This document shows positions 18,797 through 27,694 of a stretch of 64,000 bases of DNA, in pieces. The notes below the pieces were generated by a model. It saw only the letters and a list, made by a program, of their open reading frames with translations, ran no database searches and was not told the origin of the DNA. The position numbers and the translations under genes were made by a program. The stretch lies in assembly GCA_004552965.1 (NCBI GenBank), contig SFMU01000001.1, forward strand, positions 1 through 64,000, given 5' to 3'. How positions within the stretch are numbered: position 1 is the first letter of the stretch; each line of letters opens with the position of its first letter. Origin of the DNA: Bacteroidales bacterium. Its GTDB lineage: Bacteria > Bacteroidota > Bacteroidia > Bacteroidales > UBA932.

Positions 18797-20107
18797 CTAG
18801 CGGATCTTGAGCATGGCAAGCGTGACGACCGCCAGGATAATGCCTATCAGCCAGAAACGGGTGACGATCTTCGCTTCCGGTATGGCATTCACCGGCTTGG
18901 AGATCACGCTTTGGATACCCTCCTTCTGGAAGTGATGGTGGAGCGGAGTCATCTTGAAGACCCTCCTCCCTTCACCGTATTTCTTCTTGGTGTACTTGAA
19001 CCAGACCCTCTGGATGATGACGGAAAGGGATTCCACGAGGAAGATTCCGCAGAGGACCGGAAGGAGAAGTTCCTTCCTCATCAGGACTGCGCTGACGCCG
19101 ATGATTCCGCCGATGGTCAGACTGCCGGTGTCACCCATGAAGACCTGGGCCGGGTAGGAGTTGTGCCACAGGAATCCGATGAGAGCCCCGCAGAAAGCTG
19201 CCATGAAGACTGCAATCTCTCCGGTGCCAGGGATGTACATTATGTTGAGGTAGTTTGAATTCAGGAGGTTGCCGCTGAGCCAGGCAAGGATGCCCAGAAC
19301 CACTCCCACTATGGCTGAGGTCCCGGCGGCCAGACCGTCCATCCCGTCTGTGAGGTTAGTGCCGTTGGAGCAGGCAGTTATCACCACGACAATCATCAGG
19401 ACGTAGACAGCCCATTTGCAGTACCAGCCCCATTTGCCCTTGAATGGAGAGAACCATTTGTAGTCGAACTCGTGGTCCTTGACAAACGGGATGGTGGTCT
19501 TGGTGCTCTTCAGGACGTTTTCCATCTTCCAGCCGTTGCTGGAAGCGACGAGGGTCTCCGAATCGACGTTCCTTTCGGAATCGCTTCCCTGCTCGACAAC
19601 ATATCCGTCACTCTCCGAAACAAGGACTTTCTCGCGCACCACGATTTCGTCGCTGAAGCAGACAGCCAGTCCGATGATGAGGCCTATCATCACCTGGCCC
19701 AGAAGTTTGGCTTTCGGGTGCAACCCATCCTTGTTGTGCCTGAAGACCTTGATGTAGTCATCCGCGAAGCCTATCGCTCCGCACCAGACGGTGGTCAGCA
19801 GGAGCAGCTGGGTGTAGATGTTGCCCAGGTCGCTGAAGAGCAGGACAGGAACCAGAATGGCCAGGATGATGATGATCCCGCCCATCGTCGGTGTGCCTTT
19901 CTTCTGAAGCTGCCCTTCAAGACCGAGATCCCTGATTGTCTCGCCGATCTGTCTCCTCTGGAGCATGCGGATGATTCTCTTTCCGGCGAAGAGCGCGATG
20001 AGCATTGCCGTCACGCTCGCGAGCATCGCCCTGAATGACAGATAAGTGAACAGTCCCTGTCCCGGGATGTCATATTCCTTCAAGCTTTGGAACAGATGGT
20101 ATATCAT
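18797..20107 (-). CDS. mraY: Phospho-N-acetylmuramoyl-pentapeptide transferase
   Basis: MraY transfers phospho-MurNAc-pentapeptide to undecaprenyl phosphate, making lipid I. The polytopic 436-residue protein has the conserved cytoplasmic loops 'KKGTPTMGGIIII', 'GFADDYIKV' (catalytic aspartates) and 'NLTDGMDGLAAGTSAI', and ends in 'MTPLHHHFQKEGIQ'. Between residues about 155 and 220 is a long polar insertion. Bacteroidota MraY proteins commonly carry a loop here ending in a phrase like 'TTIPFVKDHEFDYKWF'; in this copy it seems longer and Ser/Asp/Glu-rich. Confidence 0.95.
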   Translation of the reverse strand: MIYHLFQSLKEYDIPGQGLFTYLSFRAMLASVTAMLIALFAGKRIIRMLQRRQIGETIRDLGLEGQLQKKGTPTMGGIIIILAILVPVLLFSDLGNIYTQLLLLTTVWCGAIGFADDYIKVFRHNKDGLHPKAKLLGQVMIGLIIGLAVCFSDEIVVREKVLVSESDGYVVEQGSDSERNVDSETLVASSNGWKMENVLKSTKTTIPFVKDHEFDYKWFSPFKGKWGWYCKWAVYVLMIVVVITACSNGTNLTDGMDGLAAGTSAIVGVVLGILAWLSGNLLNSNYLNIMYIPGTGEIAVFMAAFCGALIGFLWHNSYPAQVFMGDTGSLTIGGIIGVSAVLMRKELLLPVLCGIFLVESLSVIIQRVWFKYTKKKYGEGRRVFKMTPLHHHFQKEGIQSVISKPVNAIPEAKIVTRFWLIGIILAVVTLAMLKIR

Positions 20108-20122
20108 TTCTTTTTCCTTTTA

Positions 20123-21592
20123 TCAATCAGTTGTTTCCATTGCGCTGAAGACCTCTCTCACGATTTCCCTCTCGTCGAAGTGCCTCTTCTGCGTGCCAAT
20201 TATCTGGTAGGTCTCGTGCCCTTTGCCTGCAAGCAGGATGGTCGAGCCCGCAGGGGAGAGCATCAGGGCCGCGCGGATCGCTTCCCTGCGGTCGGCGATG
20301 AACATTGCATTGGCGGCACCCTTGGGGCTGAAACCGGCCTTTATCTCCTCCATTATGTCTTCGGTCCTTTCGGAACGGCTGTTGTCGGAAGTCACGAATA
20401 TCCTGTCGGCGAACTTCTCCGCCACCGCCGCCATCTCGGGCCGTTTGCTCCTGTCCCTGTCTCCTCCGCAGCCGAACACACAGACAAGATGCCTCTTCGG
20501 AGCGATATCCCTCAGTGTCCGGAGGACATTCTCCAGAGCGTCCGGAGTGTGGGCATAGTCGAAGACTACGCTCAGATCCTTCGGGCCACGGACGGTTTCC
20601 AGCCTTCCCGGGGCAGGGGAGAGACTGCTTATGGCCAGCAGAGTCTCGTCCGGATCGGCTCCCAGCTCGACAGCGGTGCTGTACGCGGCGAGAATGTTGT
20701 AGGCGTTGTGCTGTCCGATCAGCCTTGTCCAGACCTCTTTCCCGTCGATGCGGAGCAGCATGCCGTCGAAACTTTCCTCGATGACGCGGCAACTGTGGTC
20801 CGCCATGCTCTTCAATGAATATGTCACCACTTCCGCACGGGTGTTCTGGACCATCACCATCCCGTTCCTGTCGTCGGTGTTGACTATGGCTTTCGCAGTC
20901 TTGGGCAGAGTGTCGAAGAACAGCTTCTTGCACCTGAGATATTCGGCGAACGTCTTGTGGTAGTCAAGGTGGTCGTGGGTCAGGTTCGAGAATATTCCCG
21001 CATCGAAATCGAGGCCTGCGACCCTTTCCTGCTCGACGCCTATGGAACTGACCTCCATGAAGCAATATTCACAGCCCTCTTCCGCCATCCTTGCGAGCAG
21101 GCTGTTGATGGTGATCGGGTCTGAAGTGGTGTTGGCAGTCTCCATCCTGGTCCTGCCGACGTAGTTTGCGATGGTCGAGAGCAGGCCGCAGTTGTAGCCA
21201 AGGCTCATGAACAGGTTGTAGAGCAGGGTCACGGTGGTTGTCTTTCCATTCGTGCCCGTGATTCCGACCAGCTTGAGCTTCCTTGAAGGATTGCCGTAGA
21301 AAGCGGCCGCGAGGATTGCGAGGGCATGCCTCGAGTTCTTCACCCTGATGGCAGGAATGCTTTCCGGGATCTCGCGTTCAGCTCCTTCTTCCTCGTACAC
21401 GATGGCTGCGGCCCCGTTGCCGACAGCCTTTCCTATGAAAGAATGCCCGTCGCTTCCGAAGCCTTTGATGGCCACGAAAAGAGCCCCCGCAGTGACCTTC
21501 CTGGAGTCGCTGCAGATCTCGCTGACCGTGACCCCGAGGTCGCCGCGAACAACCTCGGCACCTATGTTTCCTGTCAAAGCTTCAAGTTTCAT
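20123..21592 (-). CDS. murE: UDP-MurNAc-tripeptide synthetase
   Basis: MurE adds the third stem-peptide residue. The 489-residue protein has 'GITGTNGKTTTVTLLYNLF' as ATP-binding loop, 'ANTTSDP' for substrate binding, and 'FDYAHTPDALENVL'. The amino-acid selectivity motif, normally DNPR in meso-diaminopimelate enzymes, reads DNSR here. The arginine that contacts diaminopimelate is retained, so meso-diaminopimelate remains the likely substrate, but the Pro-to-Ser change is unusual. It is followed two bases after the ftsI stop. Confidence 0.95.
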   Translation of the reverse strand: MKLEALTGNIGAEVVRGDLGVTVSEICSDSRKVTAGALFVAIKGFGSDGHSFIGKAVGNGAAAIVYEEEGAEREIPESIPAIRVKNSRHALAILAAAFYGNPSRKLKLVGITGTNGKTTTVTLLYNLFMSLGYNCGLLSTIANYVGRTRMETANTTSDPITINSLLARMAEEGCEYCFMEVSSIGVEQERVAGLDFDAGIFSNLTHDHLDYHKTFAEYLRCKKLFFDTLPKTAKAIVNTDDRNGMVMVQNTRAEVVTYSLKSMADHSCRVIEESFDGMLLRIDGKEVWTRLIGQHNAYNILAAYSTAVELGADPDETLLAISSLSPAPGRLETVRGPKDLSVVFDYAHTPDALENVLRTLRDIAPKRHLVCVFGCGGDRDRSKRPEMAAVAEKFADRIFVTSDNSRSERTEDIMEEIKAGFSPKGAANAMFIADRREAIRAALMLSPAGSTILLAGKGHETYQIIGTQKRHFDEREIVREVFSAMETTD

Positions 21593-21593
21593 C

Positions 21594-23696
21594 CTATCTC
21601 AGTACTATGTTGACCGTCGTGCCACTGGCTGTCCTCTCTCCTCCTTTAGGACTCTGCGAGGTGACGTGGCCGGTGCCTGAATAGCTGCACTTCAGTCCAT
21701 TGTTCTCTATCAGGTAGAGGGCATCCATCAGTCCGAGTCCGGTAACGTCCGGAACTGTCGGATTCCCTTCTGTATTTTTGTTTTCCACTTTCCTGTCCAT
21801 TGTCATGACAGGTACACTGCCCGCTCTCTCCAATGGCTGATTCCATTCCGAATCCAGGGCGTAGATCTTGTCCACGATCTCACGGATCGCTGCTGCCGGA
21901 AGGACACCGCCGTAGAGACTTCCCCTGATAAGCCCGGACTTCAGGCAGATGATTGCGCTGTATTTCGGAGCGTCGGCAGGGAAGAACCCGACGAAAGTCG
22001 CCAGATTGTGGTAGCTGCCGTCCTTCGTGACATATGGCGTGGACATTCCGTATCTGTCGATCTCTTCCTGCGAGAGGACCTGCCGGGAGGTACCTGTCTT
22101 TCCCGCAACCTGCAGTTTCGCACCCTTCAGCCTCGTTGCGGTTCCTTCGGAGGTCACTGCCTTCATGGCCCTGAGGAGGGTGTCCGCCGTTGCCCTCGAG
22201 CATATGGAGGCGTTCAGCACACTCGGTCCGAGCTTCTTCTTCACCGTGCCGTTCTTCTCGATGCTTTCCACCAGATACGGCTTCATCATCTTACCCTTGT
22301 TGGCGATGGCATTGTAGAATGTAAGAATATGCAGGGGCGTCTCCTGTATCGAATATCCCATTCCGATCGAGCCAAGGTCCGTCGCGCTCCATCCTGGACT
22401 GTCCGGAGAAGGTAGGAACGGCTCCTGAAGACCTTCCAGATCGAAGTCGAAAGCCTGACCGAGCTTGTACATGTACAGCTTGTCGATGAACTTCTTCGGA
22501 TCATCCTTGTAGTTGTTGACGGCAAGATAGCGGAAGACATAGTTCGAGGATATCTCGAATCCCTTCAGTATGGATATCTCCTTCATCCCGCGGACATGAT
22601 CGTCAGGCGGGTAGCCGGGGATTATGCCGTTGTTGGTAGGGATCACATCATCCAGAGACTTGATGCAGCCATCCTCGAGAGCGGTCATCAGGGTCGTGGC
22701 CTTGAACACCGAGCCGGGCTCCGAACTGAGTCCGATGGCCATGTTGTAAGTCTCGTTCAGTGAAGAGTCGGCAGGGTCCCTGACCAGGTTCACCATCGCC
22801 CTTATGGCTCCGGTTTCCACCTCCATGATGACTGCGCAGCCCATCTCGATGGCATTGTTCTCTTCGATCTGCCTTCTGAGGGCCTTGTCGGTGATGTCCT
22901 GGAGGGTGATGTCCAGAGTAGTCCTTACATCCATGCCGTTCTCCGGCTTGACATAGGTGCTGTCATAGTTCTGGATCCTCTCCTTGTTGTCGGTCGGTCT
23001 GAGCCAGACTTCCCCTTCCTTGCCGTGAAGGACATAGTCGTACTTTCCCTCCAGACCGATGTGGTTGTTGCCGTTGGAGTTGCTGTTGTCCTTGACGTAG
23101 CCTATCGTCCTCCTGGCAAGAGAGCCGAAAGGATACTGTCGTGTGTCCTTCCGTGTCGTGATGATTCCGCTCTTGAACGGTCCCTCCTTCAGGAAGGTCT
23201 TCTCCTCCAGGTTGTTGAGGCTTTCCCGGTCGATCTGCCCTCCCAGCCTGAGGTACTTCACTCCGTTCTGCCTGCCTTTTTCGATCTGACCGTACCACTC
23301 GTCGGCATTTCCGCCGGCCTCCTCCGCAAAGACTTCGGCAAACACCCTGGCCTTCGCTTTCCAGGCCCTTTCCAGGGAATCGGCTTTCTCATGCTTCCTG
23401 AAGTAATCCTTGCGGACCGTGCAGTCCATGTAGAGCTGGTACATAGGCGTCGAAAGAGCCAGGATCTGTCCGTCGCACCCGATGATGGCGCCTCGCTCGG
23501 GCTCTATCACACTCCTGATGCTTGACGGCAGGAAATACGGCTTGAGGTCGCTGTCGACCTCCCAGAACCATTGTATTCCGATGATTCTGACCACAAAGAC
23601 AATGGAAAGCCCGAGGAAGAACACATAGAGCAGGTACAGAATCAGTCCGATCCTGTCCCTTTCCTTCTTCGGTTTCTTCTGTGACAATTTAGCCAT
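21594..23696 (-). CDS. ftsI: Septal transpeptidase FtsI (penicillin-binding protein) with PASTA domain
   Basis: This class B penicillin-binding protein cross-links septal peptidoglycan and partners FtsW. It has one N-terminal membrane helix (about residues 18-40), a dimerisation domain and a transpeptidase domain. The active-site motifs are SVFK (in 'SSEPGSVFKATTLM'), SSN (in 'EISSNYVFRY') and KTG (in 'VAGKTGTSRQ'). The last 65 residues form a PASTA domain ('VPDVTGLGLMDALYLIENNG'), common in Bacteroidota FtsI and thought to contact peptidoglycan. The length is 700 residues. Confidence 0.95.
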   Translation of the reverse strand: MAKLSQKKPKKERDRIGLILYLLYVFFLGLSIVFVVRIIGIQWFWEVDSDLKPYFLPSSIRSVIEPERGAIIGCDGQILALSTPMYQLYMDCTVRKDYFRKHEKADSLERAWKAKARVFAEVFAEEAGGNADEWYGQIEKGRQNGVKYLRLGGQIDRESLNNLEEKTFLKEGPFKSGIITTRKDTRQYPFGSLARRTIGYVKDNSNSNGNNHIGLEGKYDYVLHGKEGEVWLRPTDNKERIQNYDSTYVKPENGMDVRTTLDITLQDITDKALRRQIEENNAIEMGCAVIMEVETGAIRAMVNLVRDPADSSLNETYNMAIGLSSEPGSVFKATTLMTALEDGCIKSLDDVIPTNNGIIPGYPPDDHVRGMKEISILKGFEISSNYVFRYLAVNNYKDDPKKFIDKLYMYKLGQAFDFDLEGLQEPFLPSPDSPGWSATDLGSIGMGYSIQETPLHILTFYNAIANKGKMMKPYLVESIEKNGTVKKKLGPSVLNASICSRATADTLLRAMKAVTSEGTATRLKGAKLQVAGKTGTSRQVLSQEEIDRYGMSTPYVTKDGSYHNLATFVGFFPADAPKYSAIICLKSGLIRGSLYGGVLPAAAIREIVDKIYALDSEWNQPLERAGSVPVMTMDRKVENKNTEGNPTVPDVTGLGLMDALYLIENNGLKCSYSGTGHVTSQSPKGGERTASGTTVNIVLR

Positions 23697-23713
23697 CTCT
23701 TCCCCTTATCCTG

Positions 23714-24076
23714 TCATTTTATCCTCTCGGCCGGTTTTTCCGGGATACCGACCGAAGATCCCTTTGCTTCCAGCATTTCCTGTACGGTGCTCATCCTCTG
23801 GAGGCGGGTGAGCTCGACCTGCTTGTGGGCACGGAATATCTCGATGTCCTCGAGTCTCCTGCGGTTTTCTTCCACCCTCGTCATCGTCTTCTCGATCTTC
23901 ATGCCCAGGTAGATGCTGACCCAGAACAGGAAGAAGGTGTAGATGATGTGCACGAAGTATCTTTCGATCTTCAGCGTTATCAGCAACCTGCCCTTCAGAA
24001 TGGTCAGGAATGCATTCTTGATCCAGATCGGGATGTCGGCAAACCTGAATCCGCGGAGTATCTTCTTTGCCATCAC
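23714..24076 (-). CDS. ftsL: FtsL-like bitopic division protein
   Basis: The 120-residue protein has a basic cytoplasmic start, one hydrophobic helix at about residues 40-58 ('YFVHIIYTFFLFWVSIYLGM') and a periplasmic stretch with coiled-coil character ('RVEENRRRLEDIEIFRAHKQ'). Primary sequence is poorly conserved in FtsL, so the call rests on topology and on its fixed place between rsmH and ftsI. It overlaps the end of rsmH by 4 bp. It would act with FtsQ to recruit and activate FtsW-FtsI. Confidence 0.75.
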   Translation of the reverse strand: MMAKKILRGFRFADIPIWIKNAFLTILKGRLLITLKIERYFVHIIYTFFLFWVSIYLGMKIEKTMTRVEENRRRLEDIEIFRAHKQVELTRLQRMSTVQEMLEAKGSSVGIPEKPAERIK

Positions 24077-25032
24077 TTTCGCCCTCCCATATTCCTTGAT
24101 GCCACCCGCAGCTTTGCGCTTCTCGCCCTCGTGTTGGAAGCGATCTCGCTCTCCGAAGGCAGCAGAGGCTTGCGGTTGACTGCCTTGAACGGAGCGGAAA
24201 CGACTCCGAACAAATCTTTTTCCTCCTTGCCGCCGGCGTTGCCCGTCCGGATGAAATTCTTCACCATCCGGTCTTCGAGCGAATGGTAAGTGATGACCGC
24301 AAGCCTTCCCTCGTCCTTGAGCGATGCGGCAGCCCCTTCGAGGAACTTCTCAAGGGAGCGCATCTCATGGTTGACCTCTATTCTCAGCGCCTGGAACACC
24401 TTTGCGAGGAATTTGTGTCCCGAATATGCCGGGACGGCGCCCGCGATGGCAGCGTACAGTTCACCGGTGGTGCTGATTCCGCCCTTTTCCCTTGCGGAGA
24501 CAATCAGCTGCGCGACCCTTCGGGAGTTGTCGACTTCCCCGTAGATGCGCAGGATCCTTTCCAGGTCTTCCTGTGAATATGTCCCCACGACATCGGCCGC
24601 GGTCATACCTCCCTCCTGGTTCATCCTCATGTCCAGCAGGGCATCGTACCTGAAGGAGAAGCCCCTGCTCGCGGTGTCGAACTGGTGCGAGGACACTCCC
24701 AGGTCGGCAAGGATACCGTCAAGGCCGGCCGCGAGCCTTTCGGACAGGCGCGGGTCGCTCCCGGCGCAATCGTGGGCGAGCCTGAGGATGTGGTTGTGGA
24801 TGAACCTGAAGTCCGAGCGTATGAGGATGAGTCTCGGATCGTCGATCCTGTTGCTTAAGGCGTCTTCGTCACGATCGAAGGCGATGACATGACCGTCTTC
24901 ATTAAGGCGTGAAAGGATTTCGGCGGTGTGACCACCGCCTCCGAATGTGACGTCGGCGTAGATTCCTGACGGATTGGTGACAAGGGCAGAGATGCTCTCG
25001 TCCAGAAGAACCGGTGTGTGATACTCTGACAT
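24073..25032 (-). CDS. rsmH: 16S rRNA (cytosine-1402-N4)-methyltransferase RsmH
   Basis: RsmH (MraW) methylates C1402 of 16S rRNA. The family start 'YHTPVLLDESISAL' follows the ATG at 25032; the upstream in-frame ATG at 25071 would run into mraZ and is less likely. The SAM-binding loop is 'YADVTFGGGGHTAEIL', and 'GILADLGVSSHQFD' and 'VITYHSLEDRMVKNFI' are conserved motifs. The protein is 319 residues. The start codon lies inside a GAATATG heptamer. Confidence 0.95.
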   Translation of the reverse strand: MSEYHTPVLLDESISALVTNPSGIYADVTFGGGGHTAEILSRLNEDGHVIAFDRDEDALSNRIDDPRLILIRSDFRFIHNHILRLAHDCAGSDPRLSERLAAGLDGILADLGVSSHQFDTASRGFSFRYDALLDMRMNQEGGMTAADVVGTYSQEDLERILRIYGEVDNSRRVAQLIVSAREKGGISTTGELYAAIAGAVPAYSGHKFLAKVFQALRIEVNHEMRSLEKFLEGAAASLKDEGRLAVITYHSLEDRMVKNFIRTGNAGGKEEKDLFGVVSAPFKAVNRKPLLPSESEIASNTRARSAKLRVASRNMGGRK

Positions 25033-25042
25033 ATTCGTCCTC

Positions 25043-25495
25043 CTATCTCTCTTGAGACAGCAGTCCGGCAATGTTCAGGAACTCTTCGTTGGAAATCGCG
25101 CTGGCTTCGAATTTCTCCTTAGCCCAGATCTCGATTTTGTAATCATTGCCCGAAAAGACTACTTCTCTGGTTACACCGATGGACTCAAGCAGGCTTTTTG
25201 GAATGGAGATCCGGCCGACCTTGGAATCCGGTTCCACAATGGCGCGGTCGCGGGTGTACCTCCTCCAGAAAGCGGCGTGGGCACGATTGAACGGGTTCAA
25301 TGATTTGTTGATTTCTTCGGACTGCCGCTCCCATTCTTCGAGAGTGAACATTTCGAGACAGTCTTCGAAGATGTCTTTCTTGACCACGAATTGCATCGGA
25401 GAGTCGGAAGGCAGCAGAGCCTTGAACGGCGAAGGGAAGACTATCCTCCCTTTGTCGTCCATTTTTGCCGTATATTCTCCGATGAATTTGATCAT
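25043..25495 (-). CDS. mraZ: Transcriptional regulator MraZ
   Basis: MraZ has two AbrB-like DNA-binding modules and regulates the dcw operon it heads in other bacteria. The 150-residue protein begins 'MIKFIGEYTAKMDDKGRIVF'; a second module carries 'VGRISIPKSLLESIGVTREV'. I chose the ATG at 25495 because the promoter -7 box (25524-25531) lies between it and the longer in-frame ATG at 25546, which would place the start upstream of transcription. It is the first gene of the cluster. Confidence 0.93.
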   Translation of the reverse strand: MIKFIGEYTAKMDDKGRIVFPSPFKALLPSDSPMQFVVKKDIFEDCLEMFTLEEWERQSEEINKSLNPFNRAHAAFWRRYTRDRAIVEPDSKVGRISIPKSLLESIGVTREVVFSGNDYKIEIWAKEKFEASAISNEEFLNIAGLLSQER

Positions 25496-25523
25496 AGGTT
25501 TCAAATGCCTTTCACGCTGGTTA

Positions 25524-25531
25524 CAAAGATA
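25524..25531 (-). promoter_or_regulatory. Promoter -7 element of the dcw cluster (mraZ)
   Basis: The reverse strand reads ATTCATATCTTTG here, containing TATCTTTG (TAnnTTTG), 28 bp before the chosen mraZ start. No TTG occurs at the normal -33 distance. The 5' extension ATTCA is shared with the lacI and glpT promoters in this window. The rest of the gap to etfB (about 25540-25680) shows no repeated MraZ-box motif that I could recognise. Confidence 0.55.
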
Positions 25532-25684
25532 TGAATTATTTTCCATTTCATTCCATATTATTACATTTTTTTACACCATGTTATCAACATCGCTGCGTCT
25601 CTGCCGATAGGGGTGAATTGTCCTTTCAATGTGGCAAAACTGCGGACGATGTGGCTGTCTGACCCTCTCTGGGGGCGGTTCTGC

Positions 25685-25714
25685 TTGACATTTGATAAAG
25701 AATAAGTAACTTTG
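25685..25714 (+). promoter_or_regulatory. Promoter of the etfBA - acyl-CoA dehydrogenase operon
   Basis: TTG (25685-25687), a 19-bp spacer and TAACTTTG (25707-25714) form a full consensus promoter. The etfB start is 67 bp downstream, leaving a leader of about 60 bases. Confidence 0.65.
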
Positions 25715-25781
25715 CATATTATGCTGCTGTACCTTGTACAGAGTGTAGAACTAACTGGAAATCAAGCTAGAAATCACAATT

Positions 25782-26651
25782 ATGAGTTTGAAAATCGTAG
25801 TACTTGCCAAGCAGGTACCTGACACGAGAAATGTCGGGAAGGATGCAATGACGGCTGAAGGAACAGTCAACCGTGCAGCGCTTCCCGCAATCTTCAATCC
25901 TGAAGATATGAATGCTCTCGAGCAGGCCCTCCGCCTCAAGGAGCAGAATCCCGGCTCGACGGTCGGAATACTCACAATGGGTCCTCCGCGCGCAGGACAG
26001 ATCATCCGGGAAGGCCTCTACAGAGGCGCTGACACCGGCTGGCTTCTTACGGACCGTCTCTTTGCCGGAGCTGACACCCTTGCAACGTCCTATGCCCTTG
26101 CAACGGCGATCCGCAAGATCGGAGATGTAGACCTTGTCATCGGAGGCCGCCAGGCTATCGACGGAGACACGGCCCAGGTCGGACCTCAGGTCGCCCAGAA
26201 GCTCGGTCTGAACCAGATTACATACGCTGAGGAAATCCTTGACTGCAAGGACGGCAAGATAACGGTTCGCAGACACATCGACGGAGGTGTGGAGACGGTG
26301 GAAGCCCCGCTTCCATGCGTGATCACCGTCAATGGCAGCGCGGCTCCGTGCCGTCCTGCGAACGCCCGTCTCACCATGAAGTACAAGAGGGCCGCCTGCC
26401 CGCTGGAGCGCTCTTCCGAGGACAGGTACGCATCCCTCTACGAGGAGCGTCCGTACCTCAATCTCAACCAGTGGAGCGTGGCCGATGTGGACGGAGATCC
26501 ATCCCAGTGCGGTCTTGCAGGTTCTCCTACCAAGGTGAAGGCCGTGCAGAACATCGTATTCCAGGCCAAGGAGAGCAAGACGCTCACTTCCTCCGATGCA
26601 GACATCGAAGGTCTCGTCATGGAGTTGTTGAACGACAAAATCATCGGATAA
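25782..26651 (+). CDS. etfB: Electron transfer flavoprotein, beta subunit
   Basis: EtfB and EtfA form a soluble FAD/AMP-containing heterodimer that takes electrons from acyl-CoA dehydrogenase. This 289-residue protein has the family start 'KIVVLAKQVPDTRNVGKDAM' and 'FNPEDMNALEQALRLKE', and the conserved 'GRQAIDGDTAQVGPQVAQ'. It is followed 15 bp later by etfA and then the acyl-CoA dehydrogenase, so the three make one functional unit. Whether the complex bifurcates electrons cannot be decided here. Confidence 0.95.
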   Translation: MSLKIVVLAKQVPDTRNVGKDAMTAEGTVNRAALPAIFNPEDMNALEQALRLKEQNPGSTVGILTMGPPRAGQIIREGLYRGADTGWLLTDRLFAGADTLATSYALATAIRKIGDVDLVIGGRQAIDGDTAQVGPQVAQKLGLNQITYAEEILDCKDGKITVRRHIDGGVETVEAPLPCVITVNGSAAPCRPANARLTMKYKRAACPLERSSEDRYASLYEERPYLNLNQWSVADVDGDPSQCGLAGSPTKVKAVQNIVFQAKESKTLTSSDADIEGLVMELLNDKIIG

Positions 26652-26666
26652 CCCAAGTATCAGAAC

Positions 26667-27689
26667 ATGAACAACGTATTTGTATATTGCGAAATAGAGG
26701 GTACCAAGGTTGCTGAGGTGTCTCAGGAACTGCTTACCAAGGGACGTAAGCTTGCCACTGAGCTTGGGGTTGAACTCCATGCTGTCGTTGCAGGTACCGG
26801 CATCAGGGGAAAGGTGGAGGACCAGATATTCCCATACGGAGTCGACAGACTCTTTGTCTTTGACGGAGAAGGCCTCTTCCCTTACACATCCGCTCCCCAC
26901 ACCGACATCCTTGTCAATCTGTTCAAGGAGGAGAAGCCGCAGATCTGCCTGATGGGCGCGACCGTCATCGGCCGTGACCTCGGCCCGAGGGTCTCTTCTT
27001 CCCTTACCAGCGGACTTACCGCCGACTGCACCCAGCTGGAGATCGGTGACTATGACGACAAGAAGACCGGGACCCACTACGACAATCTTCTCTACCAGAT
27101 CCGTCCGGCTTTCGGCGGCAACATCGTGGCGACAATCGTCAATCCGGAACATCGTCCCCAGATGGCTACGGTCCGTGAAGGTGTGATGAAACGTGAGATT
27201 GCCGACCCTGCCTACAAGGGAGAGGCCGTGTATCCTGACGTGAGCGCCTATGTTCCTGCCGAGGACTATGTCGTGAAGGTTCTCGACCGTCACATCGAAG
27301 TTGCGAAGCACAACCTCAAGGGAGCCCCGATCATCGTTGCAGGTGGCTACGGAGTCGGTTCCAGGGAGAATTTCGATCTTCTGTTCAAGCTTGCCAAGGA
27401 ACTCCACGGAGAGGTCGGAGCTTCCCGCGCAGCTGTCGATGCCGGCTGGATCGACCATGACCGCCAGATCGGACAGACGGGTCTGACCGTCCATCCGAAG
27501 GTCTACATCGCCTGCGGAATCTCCGGACAGATCCAGCACATTGCGGGAATGCAGGATTCCGGCATCATCATCTCCATCAACACCGATCCGGATGCCCCGA
27601 TCAACAAGATCGCGGACTATGTCATCGTCGGTTCAGTCGAGGAGGTCGTTCCTAAACTCATCAAGTACTACAAGCAAAACAACAAGTAA
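26667..27689 (+). CDS. etfA: Electron transfer flavoprotein, alpha subunit
   Basis: The 340-residue alpha subunit binds the FAD that accepts electrons. The C-terminal FAD-binding region is clear: 'IIVAGGYGVGSRENFDLLFK', 'GASRAAVDAGWIDHDRQIGQ', 'YIACGISGQIQHIAGMQDSG' and 'ISINTDPDAPINKIADY'. The N-terminal half carries 'GATVIGRDLGPRVSSSLTSG'. It sits directly between etfB and the acyl-CoA dehydrogenase, with 5 bp to the latter. Confidence 0.95.
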   Translation: MNNVFVYCEIEGTKVAEVSQELLTKGRKLATELGVELHAVVAGTGIRGKVEDQIFPYGVDRLFVFDGEGLFPYTSAPHTDILVNLFKEEKPQICLMGATVIGRDLGPRVSSSLTSGLTADCTQLEIGDYDDKKTGTHYDNLLYQIRPAFGGNIVATIVNPEHRPQMATVREGVMKREIADPAYKGEAVYPDVSAYVPAEDYVVKVLDRHIEVAKHNLKGAPIIVAGGYGVGSRENFDLLFKLAKELHGEVGASRAAVDAGWIDHDRQIGQTGLTVHPKVYIACGISGQIQHIAGMQDSGIIISINTDPDAPINKIADYVIVGSVEEVVPKLIKYYKQNNK

Positions 27690-27694
27690 GAAAT

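Noticed and set aside
25540..25680. Possible riboswitch or small RNA between mraZ and etfB
   Set aside because: Only short weak hairpins are visible (for example CCC/GGG near 25663-25675), and no known aptamer core could be recognised.
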